5,600 bases of DNA from Agrobacterium fabrum (lineage in GTDB: Bacteria; Pseudomonadota; Alphaproteobacteria; Rhizobiales; Rhizobiaceae). The first letter of the stretch is position 1. Each line of letters opens with the position of its first letter. The DNA lies in contig QFOL01000255.1 of NCBI GenBank assembly GCA_003241215.1, forward strand, positions 1 through 5,600. Direction: 5' to 3'. Below are positions 1 through 5,600 of this stretch, in pieces. The position numbers and the translations under genes were made by a program. The notes beneath the pieces were generated by a model. The model was not told the DNA's origin, made no database searches, and was given only the letters and a program-made list of their open reading frames with translations.

Positions 1-15
1 TAGACGCTTAACCGC

Positions 16-35
16 GGGGCGTGTCTCAACGCCCC
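16..35 (+). other. GC-rich hairpin in the gltA leader
   Basis: GGGGCGT (16-22) pairs perfectly with ACGCCCC (29-35) around a 6-nt loop, 16 nt upstream of the gltA SD. No T-run follows directly; the only T stretch is 47-49 within GTTTTC, so it is a poor intrinsic terminator. It could be the end of an upstream transcription unit lying outside the window, or a structure in the gltA 5' untranslated region. I saw no convincing -35/-10 pair in these 61 bases, so the promoter probably lies further upstream. A stem this short can arise by chance in GC-rich DNA. Confidence 0.3.
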
Positions 36-50
36 CACCCGCATGTTTTC

Positions 51-55
51 GGAGG
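51..55 (+). promoter_or_regulatory. Shine-Dalgarno of gltA
   Basis: GGAGG at 51-55 lies 6 nt before the ATG at 62. It is a near-ideal ribosome-binding site and fixes the gltA start. It fits a highly expressed central-metabolism gene. Confidence 0.85.
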
Positions 56-61
56 ATCAGT

Positions 62-1351
62 ATGACGGAAAAAAGCGCTACAGTGACACTTGGCGACAAG
101 CAGGTCGAACTCCCGGTCAGGGAAGGCACGATCGGGCCAAGCGTCGTCGATATCGGCACGCTGTATAAACACACGGGCTCCTTCACCTACGACCCGGGTT
201 TCACGTCGACGGCCTCCTGCGAATCCAAGATCACCTATATTGACGGTGACGAGGGCGTTCTCCTGCATCGTGGCTTCCCCATCGAGCAGCTTGCCGAACA
301 GGGCGACTTCCTGGAAACCTGCTACCTGCTGCTTTACGGCGAACTGCCGACCGCTGCGCAGAAGAAGGATTTCGACACCCGCGTCACGCGCCACACCATG
401 GTGCATGAACAGATGAGCCGCTTCTTCACCGGCTATCGTCGCGATGCGCATCCGATGGCCGTCATGTGCGGTACGGTCGGCGCGCTCTCGGCCTTCTACC
501 ACGACTCGACCGACATCACCGATCCGCATCAGCGCATGGTCGCTTCGCTGCGCATGATCGCCAAGATGCCGACGATCGCCGCCATGGCCTACAAGTACCA
601 TATCGGCCAGCCCTTCGTTTACCCGAAGAACGATCTCGACTACGCCTCCAACTTCCTGCACATGTGCTTTGCCGTGCCCTGCGAGGAATACAAGGTCGAT
701 CCGGTTCTGGCCCGCGCCATGGACCGCATCTTCATCCTGCATGCCGACCATGAGCAGAACGCCTCCACCTCCACGGTACGTCTTGCCGGTTCTTCCGGCG
801 CCAACCCGTTCGCCTGTATCGCGGCTGGCATCGCCTGCCTCTGGGGCCCGGCTCACGGCGGCGCCAACGAAGCGGCGCTCAACATGCTCAACGAAATCGG
901 CTCGGTTGACCGTATTCCGGAATATATCGCCCGCGCCAAGGACAAGAACGATCCGTTCCGTCTGATGGGCTTTGGCCACCGCGTCTACAAGAACTACGAT
1001 CCGCGCGCCAAGATCATGCAGAAGACGATGTATGAAGTGCTGGAAGCCACCGGCAATTCCGACGATCCGATCATGCAGGTCGCACTGGAACTGGAAAAGA
1101 TCGCCCTTTCCGACCCCTATTTCGTCGAAAAGAAGCTTTATCCGAATGTCGACTTCTATTCGGGCATCACGCTGAAGGCGCTCGGCTTCCCCACGACCAT
1201 GTTCACCGTTCTCTTCGCACTCGCCCGCACCGTCGGCTGGATCGCTCAGTGGAACGAAATGATCGAAGACCCGCAGCAGCGCATCGGCCGTCCGCGCCAG
1301 CTCTACACGGGCGCCGGCAAGCGCGACTACGTTCCGGTCTCCAAGCGTTAA
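62..1351 (+). CDS. gltA: Citrate synthase, type II (hexameric, NADH-sensitive class)
   Basis: This 429-residue enzyme condenses acetyl-CoA and oxaloacetate to citrate, the entry step of the TCA cycle in the cytoplasm. E. coli GltA is 427 residues, and this protein aligns with it at an offset of one or two. The catalytic residues are all present: H265 in [10 protein letters not shown]306 in GFGHRVYK and D364 in NVDFYSG. H230 in HADHEQNAS is the oxaloacetate-binding histidine. R110-H111-T112, Y146, R164, K168 and C207 match the positions I recall for the NADH allosteric site of the E. coli enzyme, so inhibition by NADH is likely (inference). The ATG at 62 has GGAGG 6 nt upstream, and the gene ends in TAA followed by a strong terminator, so it appears to be a monocistronic unit at its 3' end. 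Near absence of TTA, CTA and TCA codons fits high expression. 2-Methylcitrate synthase is an alternative, but that family is shorter and lacks this N-terminal domain. Confidence 0.97.
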   Translation: MTEKSATVTLGDKQVELPVREGTIGPSVVDIGTLYKHTGSFTYDPGFTSTASCESKITYIDGDEGVLLHRGFPIEQLAEQGDFLETCYLLLYGELPTAAQKKDFDTRVTRHTMVHEQMSRFFTGYRRDAHPMAVMCGTVGALSAFYHDSTDITDPHQRMVASLRMIAKMPTIAAMAYKYHIGQPFVYPKNDLDYASNFLHMCFAVPCEEYKVDPVLARAMDRIFILHADHEQNASTSTVRLAGSSGANPFACIAAGIACLWGPAHGGANEAALNMLNEIGSVDRIPEYIARAKDKNDPFRLMGFGHRVYKNYDPRAKIMQKTMYEVLEATGNSDDPIMQVALELEKIALSDPYFVEKKLYPNVDFYSGITLKALGFPTTMFTVLFALARTVGWIAQWNEMIEDPQQRIGRPRQLYTGAGKRDYVPVSKR

Positions 1352-1372
1352 GCTGAAAAGCCATCTAACAAG

Positions 1373-1405
1373 AAGGCCGGCGGGTTTCATCCGCCGGCCT
1401 TTTTT
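1373..1405 (+). terminator. Rho-independent terminator of gltA, possibly bidirectional
   Basis: AAGGCCGGCGG (1373-1383) and CCGCCGGCCTT (1391-1401) form a perfect 11-bp stem with a 7-nt loop, and the T-run covers 1400-1405. It starts 22 nt after the gltA stop codon. Read on the minus strand the same stem is followed by TTCTTGTT, a weaker U-rich tail, so it may also stop transcripts leaving lpxB. The gltA assignment is secure; the bidirectional role is inference. Confidence 0.92.
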
Positions 1406-1690
1406 GTGATGTGCGCGGAGCGATCGGGGATGCGCCACAACGCCGGAGACCTGCTTGAGTTTCGGTTGGTGGATTGCCGAGGACTTCTTGCAGCGGGCCG
1501 ATTTGGTGCTCCCTTCCTTCAGAAGGAAGACGACTCGCAAGCAGACGGCGCACACAAATTTCATTGCAGGCATCATTATCAGCAGCGTCATGTCTTCGGC
1601 GCCCAAACCACGCGTGGCGGCCGGCACTTCCGTGACCGGCTCGGTATCGAGCGCCGAGGGGATCTCTAGGTAAAGCCGTGGATGAACGGG
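1406..1690. other. Convergent intergenic region, no gene called with confidence
   Basis: This 285-nt gap lies between the gltA terminator and the lpxB stop. Several frames are open, none recognised. On the plus strand a TTG at 1455 opens 72 codons ending at 1673, with GGAG (1445-1448) 6 nt upstream, about 75% GC at third positions and a short hydrophobic run (NFIAGIIISSVM). An overlapping plus frame, GTG 1406 to 1669, has poorer codon use. On the minus strand the lpxB frame stays open after its TAA through the whole gap. An ATG at 1591 there gives a hydrophobic start (MTLLIMMPAMKFV) but no SD. I see no lpxB terminator hairpin with a T-run here. A 17-bp palindrome lies at 1513-1529. The stretch may be 3' untranslated sequence, a decayed gene or a small gene; the sequence alone does not decide. 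Confidence 0.5.
1513..1529. repeat. 17-bp near-perfect palindrome in the intergenic region
   Basis: CTTCCTTC (1513-1520), a central A (1521) and GAAGGAAG (1522-1529) are exact inverted repeats. With one unpaired base the dyad fits a protein-binding site better than an RNA hairpin, although a 7-bp stem with a 3-nt loop could form. No T-run follows on either strand, so it is not a standard terminator. Function unknown. Confidence 0.45.
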
Positions 1691-2875
1691 TTACATCGAA
1701 GCGGTATTTTTGCTCTTCAGGACATCGAGAAGAATAGCCGCGCCGGTTTCGCCCGGAGGCACATCCGTGTGCAAACGCTGCTGTACCAGCGCATAACCTT
1801 CCAGCATCGCCCGCCTTTCGATCGTGTCGGAAGACAGGCGCTCGGCCCAGCGCAGCATAGAGCCTGCCCTGACCACCTCGTTGAAATATTCCGGCACGAG
1901 GGCGTAATCGGCAATCAGGTTCGGCAGGGCGCCAGTCCAGGTTTTCACCCGCTTGCTGAGCATGGTGAAAATCCAGTCGGTCTTATAGACGGAGATCGTC
2001 GGCACGCCGGCGAGCGCGAGTTCGAGAATGACGGTGCCAGATGCGGCAATAGCCGCATCGGCCTCGGCAAAGGCATTCCATTTGAAGGCAGCGTCCGCGC
2101 CGATTTCCGGCCTTATATCCTCCGGCCATGACGCCGCCATCTCACGAATGCGGTTTTCCTGACGTGGCACGGTCGGCAACAGAAACCGCGTCGGGCCGTT
2201 GCGCTCCACAAAGGCCTTCGCGGCCTCCTGAAACGGCTCCATCAGCCGCGTCGTTTCGGTGGAACGCGAGCCCGGCAGGAGAAGAATGGTTTTCGGCTGA
2301 CCGTCGGCTGGAAGCAGCCGCGCGGCGCGCTTCTGCCGCACCGCCAGCACATCGGCATCAACACTGAGACGATGGCCGACAAAGCTCGTCGGCGGGCCGC
2401 CGAGACGCCGCATTGCCTCCGGCTCGAAAGGTAGCAGGGCGAGGACGTGATCGACATAGGAGAGCATCGCCACCGCGCGATACTCCTTCCATGCCCAGAC
2501 GCTGGGGCAGACATAATTGACGACCGGCAGCTGCGGCAATTGCCGACGAACTTTCTTGGCCACACGATGGGTGAAATCCGGACTGTCGATGATCAGCAGA
2601 ACATCCGGTTTTGCTGCTGCGATAGCCGCTGCCGTCTGGTTGATCCGCGCAATGAGCTTCGGCAGCTTTTTGAGAACCTGTGTGAAGCCCATGATGGAGA
2701 GTTCGGAGTAGTCGAACAGCGAAACCAGCCCCTGCGCCTCCAGCGCCTCGCCGCCGACACCCAACAGCTCGATGGGGCCCGGATATTGGGCCTTGAGCGA
2801 GCGGATGAGATCCGCACCCAGAAGATCACCGGAAACTTCTCCGGCGATAACCGCAACCTTTAATGCCGCTGTCAT
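1691..2875 (-). CDS. lpxB: Lipid-A-disaccharide synthase
   Basis: LpxB is a GT-B glycosyltransferase (family GT19) at the inner face of the inner membrane. It joins lipid X to UDP-2,3-diacylglucosamine, releasing UDP, to form the beta-1,6 disaccharide of lipid A. The product is 394 residues, close to the E. coli length of about 382. Visible motifs are the N-terminal glycine loop AGEVSGD (11-17), IDSPDF (96-101, holding the conserved Asp), NYVCPSVWAWK (120-130), FVGHRL (165-170), LLPGSR (199-204, conserved Arg) and the donor-site segment ASGTVILELAL (278-288). The ATG at 2875 overlaps the lpxI stop by 4 nt (ATGA). GGAG at 2889-2886 lies 10 nt upstream, inside a tandem repeat in lpxI. The frame is open further upstream to 3097, but that stretch is Arg-rich antisense-like sequence within lpxI and the family motif starts right after the chosen ATG. 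It is the last gene of the operon. Confidence 0.96.
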   Translation of the reverse strand: MTAALKVAVIAGEVSGDLLGADLIRSLKAQYPGPIELLGVGGEALEAQGLVSLFDYSELSIMGFTQVLKKLPKLIARINQTAAAIAAAKPDVLLIIDSPDFTHRVAKKVRRQLPQLPVVNYVCPSVWAWKEYRAVAMLSYVDHVLALLPFEPEAMRRLGGPPTSFVGHRLSVDADVLAVRQKRAARLLPADGQPKTILLLPGSRSTETTRLMEPFQEAAKAFVERNGPTRFLLPTVPRQENRIREMAASWPEDIRPEIGADAAFKWNAFAEADAAIAASGTVILELALAGVPTISVYKTDWIFTMLSKRVKTWTGALPNLIADYALVPEYFNEVVRAGSMLRWAERLSSDTIERRAMLEGYALVQQRLHTDVPPGETGAAILLDVLKSKNTASM

Positions 2876-3753
2876 CCGATCATGTCTCCGCCAACCATGT
2901 CTCCGCCGAGTGACGTATCGATACCGCAGACGAATATGCCCGCAGCATCGGCGGCTTTCAACATCGCGTCGCGATCGAGCACCAGCGCCCGACCGGCCTC
3001 GACGGCGATGCCCGCCAGCCCGGCTTTCCGGGCATTTTCGACGGTCTCCATGCCGATTGTCGGCAGGTCGGCGCGCACATCCTGCTGGGGTTTGCACAGC
3101 TTGACCAGCACACCCCTGCGGCGGGGCGAGATGCGGCCTTCGGCCCGCAGCGCCGCGACACGCGCCAGCATGCCATCCGTACCCTCGACACCCTCAAGCG
3201 CGACGATACGGCCACCGACGGAGACCGCCCCCTGCCCGACATCGAGCTTGCCGAGTGCGAGTGCCGCCTCGGCCGCCTTACGAATATCCTTCAGGTCTTC
3301 TTCGGCGGGCTTCTGCGCGCCGAAAACACCGGTCGTCGCCAACAGGCCCGGCGCGATCTCGTGCGCGCCGATGACTTTTGCGCCGAGCGTGCCGATAATC
3401 TTGATGACCATCTGCAGAACGGCGTCGTCGCCGCTCGACAGCAGCGTTCTGACGATGGACGGCAGTTTGAGCAGGATACCGACCGTGGGGCGGATTTCCC
3501 GCCATTCCGGCCGCCGCGCAACGGCGCCGGACAGCACGACGCGATCTACCTGATTTTCACGCAGCAGGCGACCGAGGCCCGCGACATCACCGACACTGAT
3601 GACGGCGTTGTCGAAACCGCTCCAGTCGAAACGGGAATCGTCGCGCAGCCGAACAATGAAGGGGTCTTCACCCATCTCACGGGCGGCGGTCGCCACATAA
3701 AGCGGCAGCTGGCCGCTACCGGCCACAATGGCGAGACGCCCGCCGCCTGTCAC
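2872..3753 (-). CDS. lpxI: UDP-2,3-diacylglucosamine pyrophosphatase LpxI (DUF1009)
   Basis: LpxI hydrolyses UDP-2,3-diacylglucosamine to lipid X (2,3-diacylglucosamine 1-phosphate) and UMP. It replaces LpxH in most alphaproteobacteria and was characterised in Caulobacter crescentus. The 293 residues show the N-terminal signature RLAIVAGSGQLP (6-17) and VLSGAVARRPEW (73-84). The C-terminal domain holds GAHEIAPGLL (129-138) and QDVRADLPTIG (224-234), where D225 appears to match the catalytic aspartate reported for the Caulobacter enzyme (from memory). The start is GTG at 3753: lpxA's TGA lies in the same frame one codon upstream, so no earlier start is possible. I see no good SD, so translation probably depends on ribosomes ending lpxA. 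The C-terminus carries a GGDMV-GGDMI tandem repeat. The 3' end overlaps lpxB by 4 nt. Position between lpxA and lpxB supports the call. Confidence 0.95.
   Translation of the reverse strand: MTGGGRLAIVAGSGQLPLYVATAAREMGEDPFIVRLRDDSRFDWSGFDNAVISVGDVAGLGRLLRENQVDRVVLSGAVARRPEWREIRPTVGILLKLPSIVRTLLSSGDDAVLQMVIKIIGTLGAKVIGAHEIAPGLLATTGVFGAQKPAEEDLKDIRKAAEAALALGKLDVGQGAVSVGGRIVALEGVEGTDGMLARVAALRAEGRISPRRRGVLVKLCKPQQDVRADLPTIGMETVENARKAGLAGIAVEAGRALVLDRDAMLKAADAAGIFVCGIDTSLGGDMVGGDMIG
2881..2907 (-). repeat. 15-bp tandem repeat at the lpxI 3' end, overlapping the lpxB SD
   Basis: On the coding (minus) strand the 12-mer GGCGGAGACATG occurs twice, at 2907-2896 and 2892-2881, 15 bp apart in frame, encoding GGDMV then GGDMI (lpxI residues 283-292). 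The second copy supplies the GGAG that serves the lpxB ATG at 2875. It therefore both lengthens the LpxI tail and duplicates an SD-like sequence. Confidence 0.8.
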
Positions 3754-3756
3754 GGC

Positions 3757-4572
3757 TCACTTGCCCCGGTTGGGTGACGAGATCGCGCGATCGCTGTCCG
3801 CACCGATGAAATCGATGATTTCAAGCGCCTGTGGGCAATCCAGATAGTCGTTACGGTCGATTGCCGCCGCATTGCCGCGGATCGTGCCTTCTGCCTCGAA
3901 AATCTGCTTGTAGATGCGCCTGACCTTATGGATATCGGCGCGCTCGATACCGGCGCGCGTCATGCCGACGACGTTGAGACCGCCGAGAATGCCGGGATTA
4001 CCGTTCAGCATGCCATAGGGAATAACGTCGTAATTGACCGCCGACAGCCCGCCGATGAATGCCTGACGGCCGATGCGGGTGAACTGGTGCACGGCGCAGC
4101 CGCCACCCAGGATGGCGCGATCCTCGATGGTGACATGACCCGCCAGCATCACATTGTTGGACAGGACGATATGGCTGCCAAGACGGCAATCATGTGCCAC
4201 ATGCGAGTTGGCAAGGAAAAGATTGTCGTTACCGATAATGGTCTTGCTGCTACCGTCGGAACTGCCGGCATTCATCGTCACGCCTTCGCGCATGATGCAG
4301 CGCTCGCCGATCTCCAGCGTCGTCTCCGAACCGTCGTGGCGAACCGCCTGCGGCGTGCCGCCGATGACCGCCATGGGATGGACGACCGACCCGCGGCCGA
4401 TGACCGTCAGGCCGGAAACAACGGCGTGATTGTGCAGCTGGACATCGTCATGCAGCGTGACTTTTGCGCCGACATAGCTCAGCGCACCGATGACGACGTT
4501 TTCACCGATCACCGCGCCGTCTTCGATCACGGCCGTCGGATGAATTCTGGCCGAGGCGGCAATCGTGCTCAT
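3757..4572 (-). CDS. lpxA: Acyl-ACP--UDP-N-acetylglucosamine O-acyltransferase
   Basis: LpxA catalyses the first step of lipid A synthesis, moving a 3-hydroxyacyl chain from ACP to the 3-OH of UDP-GlcNAc in the cytoplasm. At 271 residues it is close to the E. coli length (262). Residues 8-190 are left-handed beta-helix hexapeptide repeats ([LIV]-G-x4 pattern). The catalytic histidine is H127 in NSHVAHDC (E. coli H125), and H124, H146 (AGHV) and H162 (VHQF) match E. coli H122, H144 and H160. G175 sits at the acyl-length ruler position (E. coli G173), predicting C14 substrate preference. The C-terminal part (from about 200) is the helical ACP-binding region. The ATG at 4572 overlaps the fabZ stop by 4 nt, with GAGG (4583-4580) 7 nt upstream. 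The frame is open to 4647, but that N-terminal extension is Gly/Arg-rich, lies inside fabZ and is rejected. Confidence 0.97.
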   Translation of the reverse strand: MSTIAASARIHPTAVIEDGAVIGENVVIGALSYVGAKVTLHDDVQLHNHAVVSGLTVIGRGSVVHPMAVIGGTPQAVRHDGSETTLEIGERCIMREGVTMNAGSSDGSSKTIIGNDNLFLANSHVAHDCRLGSHIVLSNNVMLAGHVTIEDRAILGGGCAVHQFTRIGRQAFIGGLSAVNYDVIPYGMLNGNPGILGGLNVVGMTRAGIERADIHKVRRIYKQIFEAEGTIRGNAAAIDRNDYLDCPQALEIIDFIGADSDRAISSPNRGK

Positions 4573-5036
4573 TGCTGGTCCTCGGGGATCATCATCGCGC
4601 CGACATCGGCCTCCGCCACCAGCGCGCCGTCCACCTTCGCCTCGCAATGAAATTTAAAGACATTGCCGCGCTGGCGCTGCTTGACGACATGGATTTCCAG
4701 ACGGTCGCCGGGGATCACGGGCTTGCGGAAACGCGCATTGTCGATGGTCATGAAGTAAACCAGATGACCGCCCTCGCCCTGGCTGCGAGCGCAGATCGCG
4801 CCCGCCGTCTGGGCCATGGCTTCGACGATCAGAACGCCCGGCATGATTGGCCGGTCCGGGAAATGGCCGGTGAAATGCGGCTCGTTGACCGTGACGTTCT
4901 TGATGCCAATCGCCGAGTTGTTACCGTCGATCTCGATGATCTTGTCGATCAGCAGAAATGGGTAACGATGCGGCAGAAGCTTCATGACTTCCAGAATGTC
5001 AGCCGCGCCCAGCGTCGTCTTCGTTTCTTCAGTCAT
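4569..5036 (-). CDS. fabZ: 3-hydroxyacyl-[acyl-carrier-protein] dehydratase FabZ
   Basis: FabZ dehydrates (3R)-3-hydroxyacyl-ACP to trans-2-enoyl-ACP in type II fatty acid synthesis. It draws on the same 3-hydroxyacyl-ACP that LpxA and LpxD use, so its place between them balances phospholipid and lipid A supply. The 155-residue hot-dog-fold protein shows [12 protein letters not shown] (20-31) and the active-site block [16 protein letters not shown] (54-69). Catalytic H58 and E72 keep the usual 14-residue spacing. The chosen ATG at 5036 has AGGAGAG (5050-5044) 7 nt upstream. A GTG at 5063 would add nine residues but would place that SD inside the gene. The start overlaps the end of lpxD by 8 nt (ATGACTGA), and its own stop overlaps lpxA by 4 nt. 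FabA is excluded by the motif and the context. Confidence 0.97.
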   Translation of the reverse strand: MTEETKTTLGAADILEVMKLLPHRYPFLLIDKIIEIDGNNSAIGIKNVTVNEPHFTGHFPDRPIMPGVLIVEAMAQTAGAICARSQGEGGHLVYFMTIDNARFRKPVIPGDRLEIHVVKQRQRGNVFKFHCEAKVDGALVAEADVGAMMIPEDQQ

Positions 5037-5600
5037 TGTTTTTCTCTCCTGTTTTTTTATCACGCCCTTCAGCGCGCGCCAGAATTTCGGCCATGTCGCG
5101 CAGGAAATATTTCATCGGACGCGCGGGCGTGCCGCCATAACGGGCGCCTGCCGGCACGTCCGCCACAACACCGCTCATCGCCGCGATCTGTACGCCGTCG
5201 CCAATGTTGATATGGCCATTGATACCGGCCGCGCCGCCAATCATCACACCGTCGCCGATGCGGGTGCTGCCCGCAATGCCGACCTTGCTGACGATGCCGC
5301 AATGGCGGCCGATGCGGACGTTGTGGCCGATCTGCACCTGATTGTCGATCTTGGTGCCTTCGCCGATGACCGTGTCATCCATGGTGCCGCGATCGATCGT
5401 GGTGTTGGCGCCAATCTCGACATTGTCCTGAATGATGACCCGGCCGATCTGCACGATCTTCAGCATGCCGCGCGGACCGGGCGCATAACCGAAACCGTCC
5501 TGGCCGATGCGCGCGCCATTATGGATAATCACATTATTACCGATGAGCGCGGCAAGAACGCTTGCGCCGCCTGCAATGGTGCAATCGCGTCCGGTCTGTA
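5029..5600 (-). CDS. lpxD: UDP-3-O-(3-hydroxyacyl)glucosamine N-acyltransferase, C-terminal part (5' end outside the window)
   Basis: LpxD adds the second 3-hydroxyacyl chain, to the 2-amino group of UDP-3-O-acylglucosamine, the third step of lipid A synthesis. About 189 complete codons are present; the frame runs open off the right edge at 5600, so no start is in view. Judging from usual LpxD length (about 340-355), the uridine-binding N-terminal domain and first helix coils are missing. Visible are beta-helix hexapeptide repeats, the [10 protein letters not shown] block (encoded about 5505-5476), [12 protein letters not shown], and DNQVQIGHN, where the histidine encoded at 5325-5323 matches the catalytic His (E. 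coli H239). INGH follows, then a charged C-terminal helix typical of ACP binding. It ends in TGA 8 nt into fabZ. Resemblance to LpxA is family homology; the DGFGYAP and TTIDRG motifs separate it from LpxA. Confidence 0.96.
   Translation of the reverse strand, partial: QTGRDCTIAGGASVLAALIGNNVIIHNGARIGQDGFGYAPGPRGMLKIVQIGRVIIQDNVEIGANTTIDRGTMDDTVIGEGTKIDNQVQIGHNVRIGRHCGIVSKVGIAGSTRIGDGVMIGGAAGINGHINIGDGVQIAAMSGVVADVPAGARYGGTPARPMKYFLRDMAEILARAEGRDKKTGEKNND
5044..5050 (-). promoter_or_regulatory. Shine-Dalgarno of fabZ
   Basis: AGGAGAG on the minus strand lies 7 nt before the ATG at 5036, within the last codons of lpxD. It is the strongest SD in the operon seen here and decides the fabZ start over the GTG at 5063. 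It sits directly after an A7 run (5058-5052). Confidence 0.8.

Noticed and set aside
1608..1617. CCACGCGTGG 10-bp palindrome in the intergenic region
   Set aside because: Short GC palindromes of this length are expected by chance in DNA of this composition; nothing nearby supports a site.
1640..1658. CTCGG/CCGAG hairpin considered as the lpxB terminator
   Set aside because: The stem is only 5 bp with competing pairings and no T-run follows on the minus strand.
26..1690. Very long minus-strand open frame antisense to gltA, in frame with and directly after the lpxB stop
   Set aside because: It is codon-aligned antisense to gltA, so its stops could arise only from sense TTA, CTA or TCA codons, which a strongly biased high-GC gene avoids. 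The predicted product is a composition-driven shadow with no recognised domain, and gltA fully explains the DNA.
2876..3097. N-terminal extension of lpxB by 74 residues to a start at 3097
   Set aside because: The extension is Arg/Gly-rich, lies entirely within lpxI and precedes the family's true N-terminal motif; the ATGA overlap at 2875 is the natural start.
2882..3553. Plus-strand open frame of 223 codons opposite lpxI
   Set aside because: Ser/Ala/Pro/Arg-rich shadow of a GC-biased gene; LpxI on the other strand has clear family motifs.
4573..4647. N-terminal extension of lpxA by 25 residues
   Set aside because: It lies inside fabZ, is low-complexity Gly/Arg-rich, and the ATG at 4572 has a good SD and matches the usual LpxA N-terminus.
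5037..5063. Upstream GTG start for fabZ
   Set aside because: It would put the strong AGGAGAG site inside the coding region and adds nine Lys-rich residues not typical of FabZ; no SD precedes it at a good distance that I can see.
3928..5210. Plus-strand open frames opposite lpxA, fabZ and lpxD
   Set aside because: Asp/His/Arg-rich translations with no recognised domain, fully explained by well-conserved genes on the minus strand.
1..5600. Possible mobile element, CRISPR array, tRNA/rRNA or novel system
   Set aside because: No direct-repeat arrays, terminal inverted repeats, integrase/transposase motifs or RNA-gene folds were seen; gene content and order match the ordinary rhizobial lpx cluster next to gltA.

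Overview
The window looks like a housekeeping stretch from the chromosome of an alphaproteobacterium of the Rhizobiales, most likely close to Agrobacterium/Rhizobium. This rests on the high-GC, GC3-rich codon use, on LpxI (not LpxH) lying between lpxA and lpxB, on the lpx cluster converging on gltA, and on the protein sequences themselves. The genus is inferred from family knowledge; no search was run.

Layout. Positions 1-61 are the gltA leader, with a small GC hairpin and a good Shine-Dalgarno (SD) site. Positions 62-1351 (+) encode citrate synthase GltA, followed by a strong intrinsic terminator at 1373-1405. Positions 1406-1690 are a convergent intergenic stretch with no gene I can call with confidence. 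From 1691 to the right edge everything lies on the minus strand. Read in the direction of transcription (right to left) the order is lpxD (its 5' end lies outside the window), fabZ, lpxA, lpxI, lpxB. The junctions are an 8-nt overlap, a 4-nt ATGA overlap, a 3-nt gap and a 4-nt ATGA overlap, so this is almost certainly one translationally coupled operon.

Function. The minus-strand genes encode most of the early Raetz pathway of lipid A synthesis. LpxA puts the first 3-hydroxyacyl chain on UDP-GlcNAc, LpxD adds the second, LpxI cleaves UDP-2,3-diacylglucosamine to lipid X and UMP, and LpxB joins lipid X to another UDP-2,3-diacylglucosamine to make the disaccharide. FabZ competes for the same 3-hydroxyacyl-ACP pool to feed phospholipid synthesis, so its place in the operon ties membrane lipid and lipid A supply together. 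LpxC, the deacetylase between LpxA and LpxD, is not in the window. GltA is a separate TCA-cycle transcription unit converging on the operon.

I found no mobile element, tRNA, rRNA, CRISPR array or novel defence-like system. The points worth a second look are small: the lpxA-TGA-GCC-GTG-lpxI junction without an SD, a 15-bp tandem repeat at the end of lpxI that duplicates the lpxB ribosome-binding region, the unexplained gltA-lpxB intergenic DNA with a 17-bp palindrome, and an A7 run at the lpxD/fabZ junction. The many long antisense open frames are codon-bias shadows.
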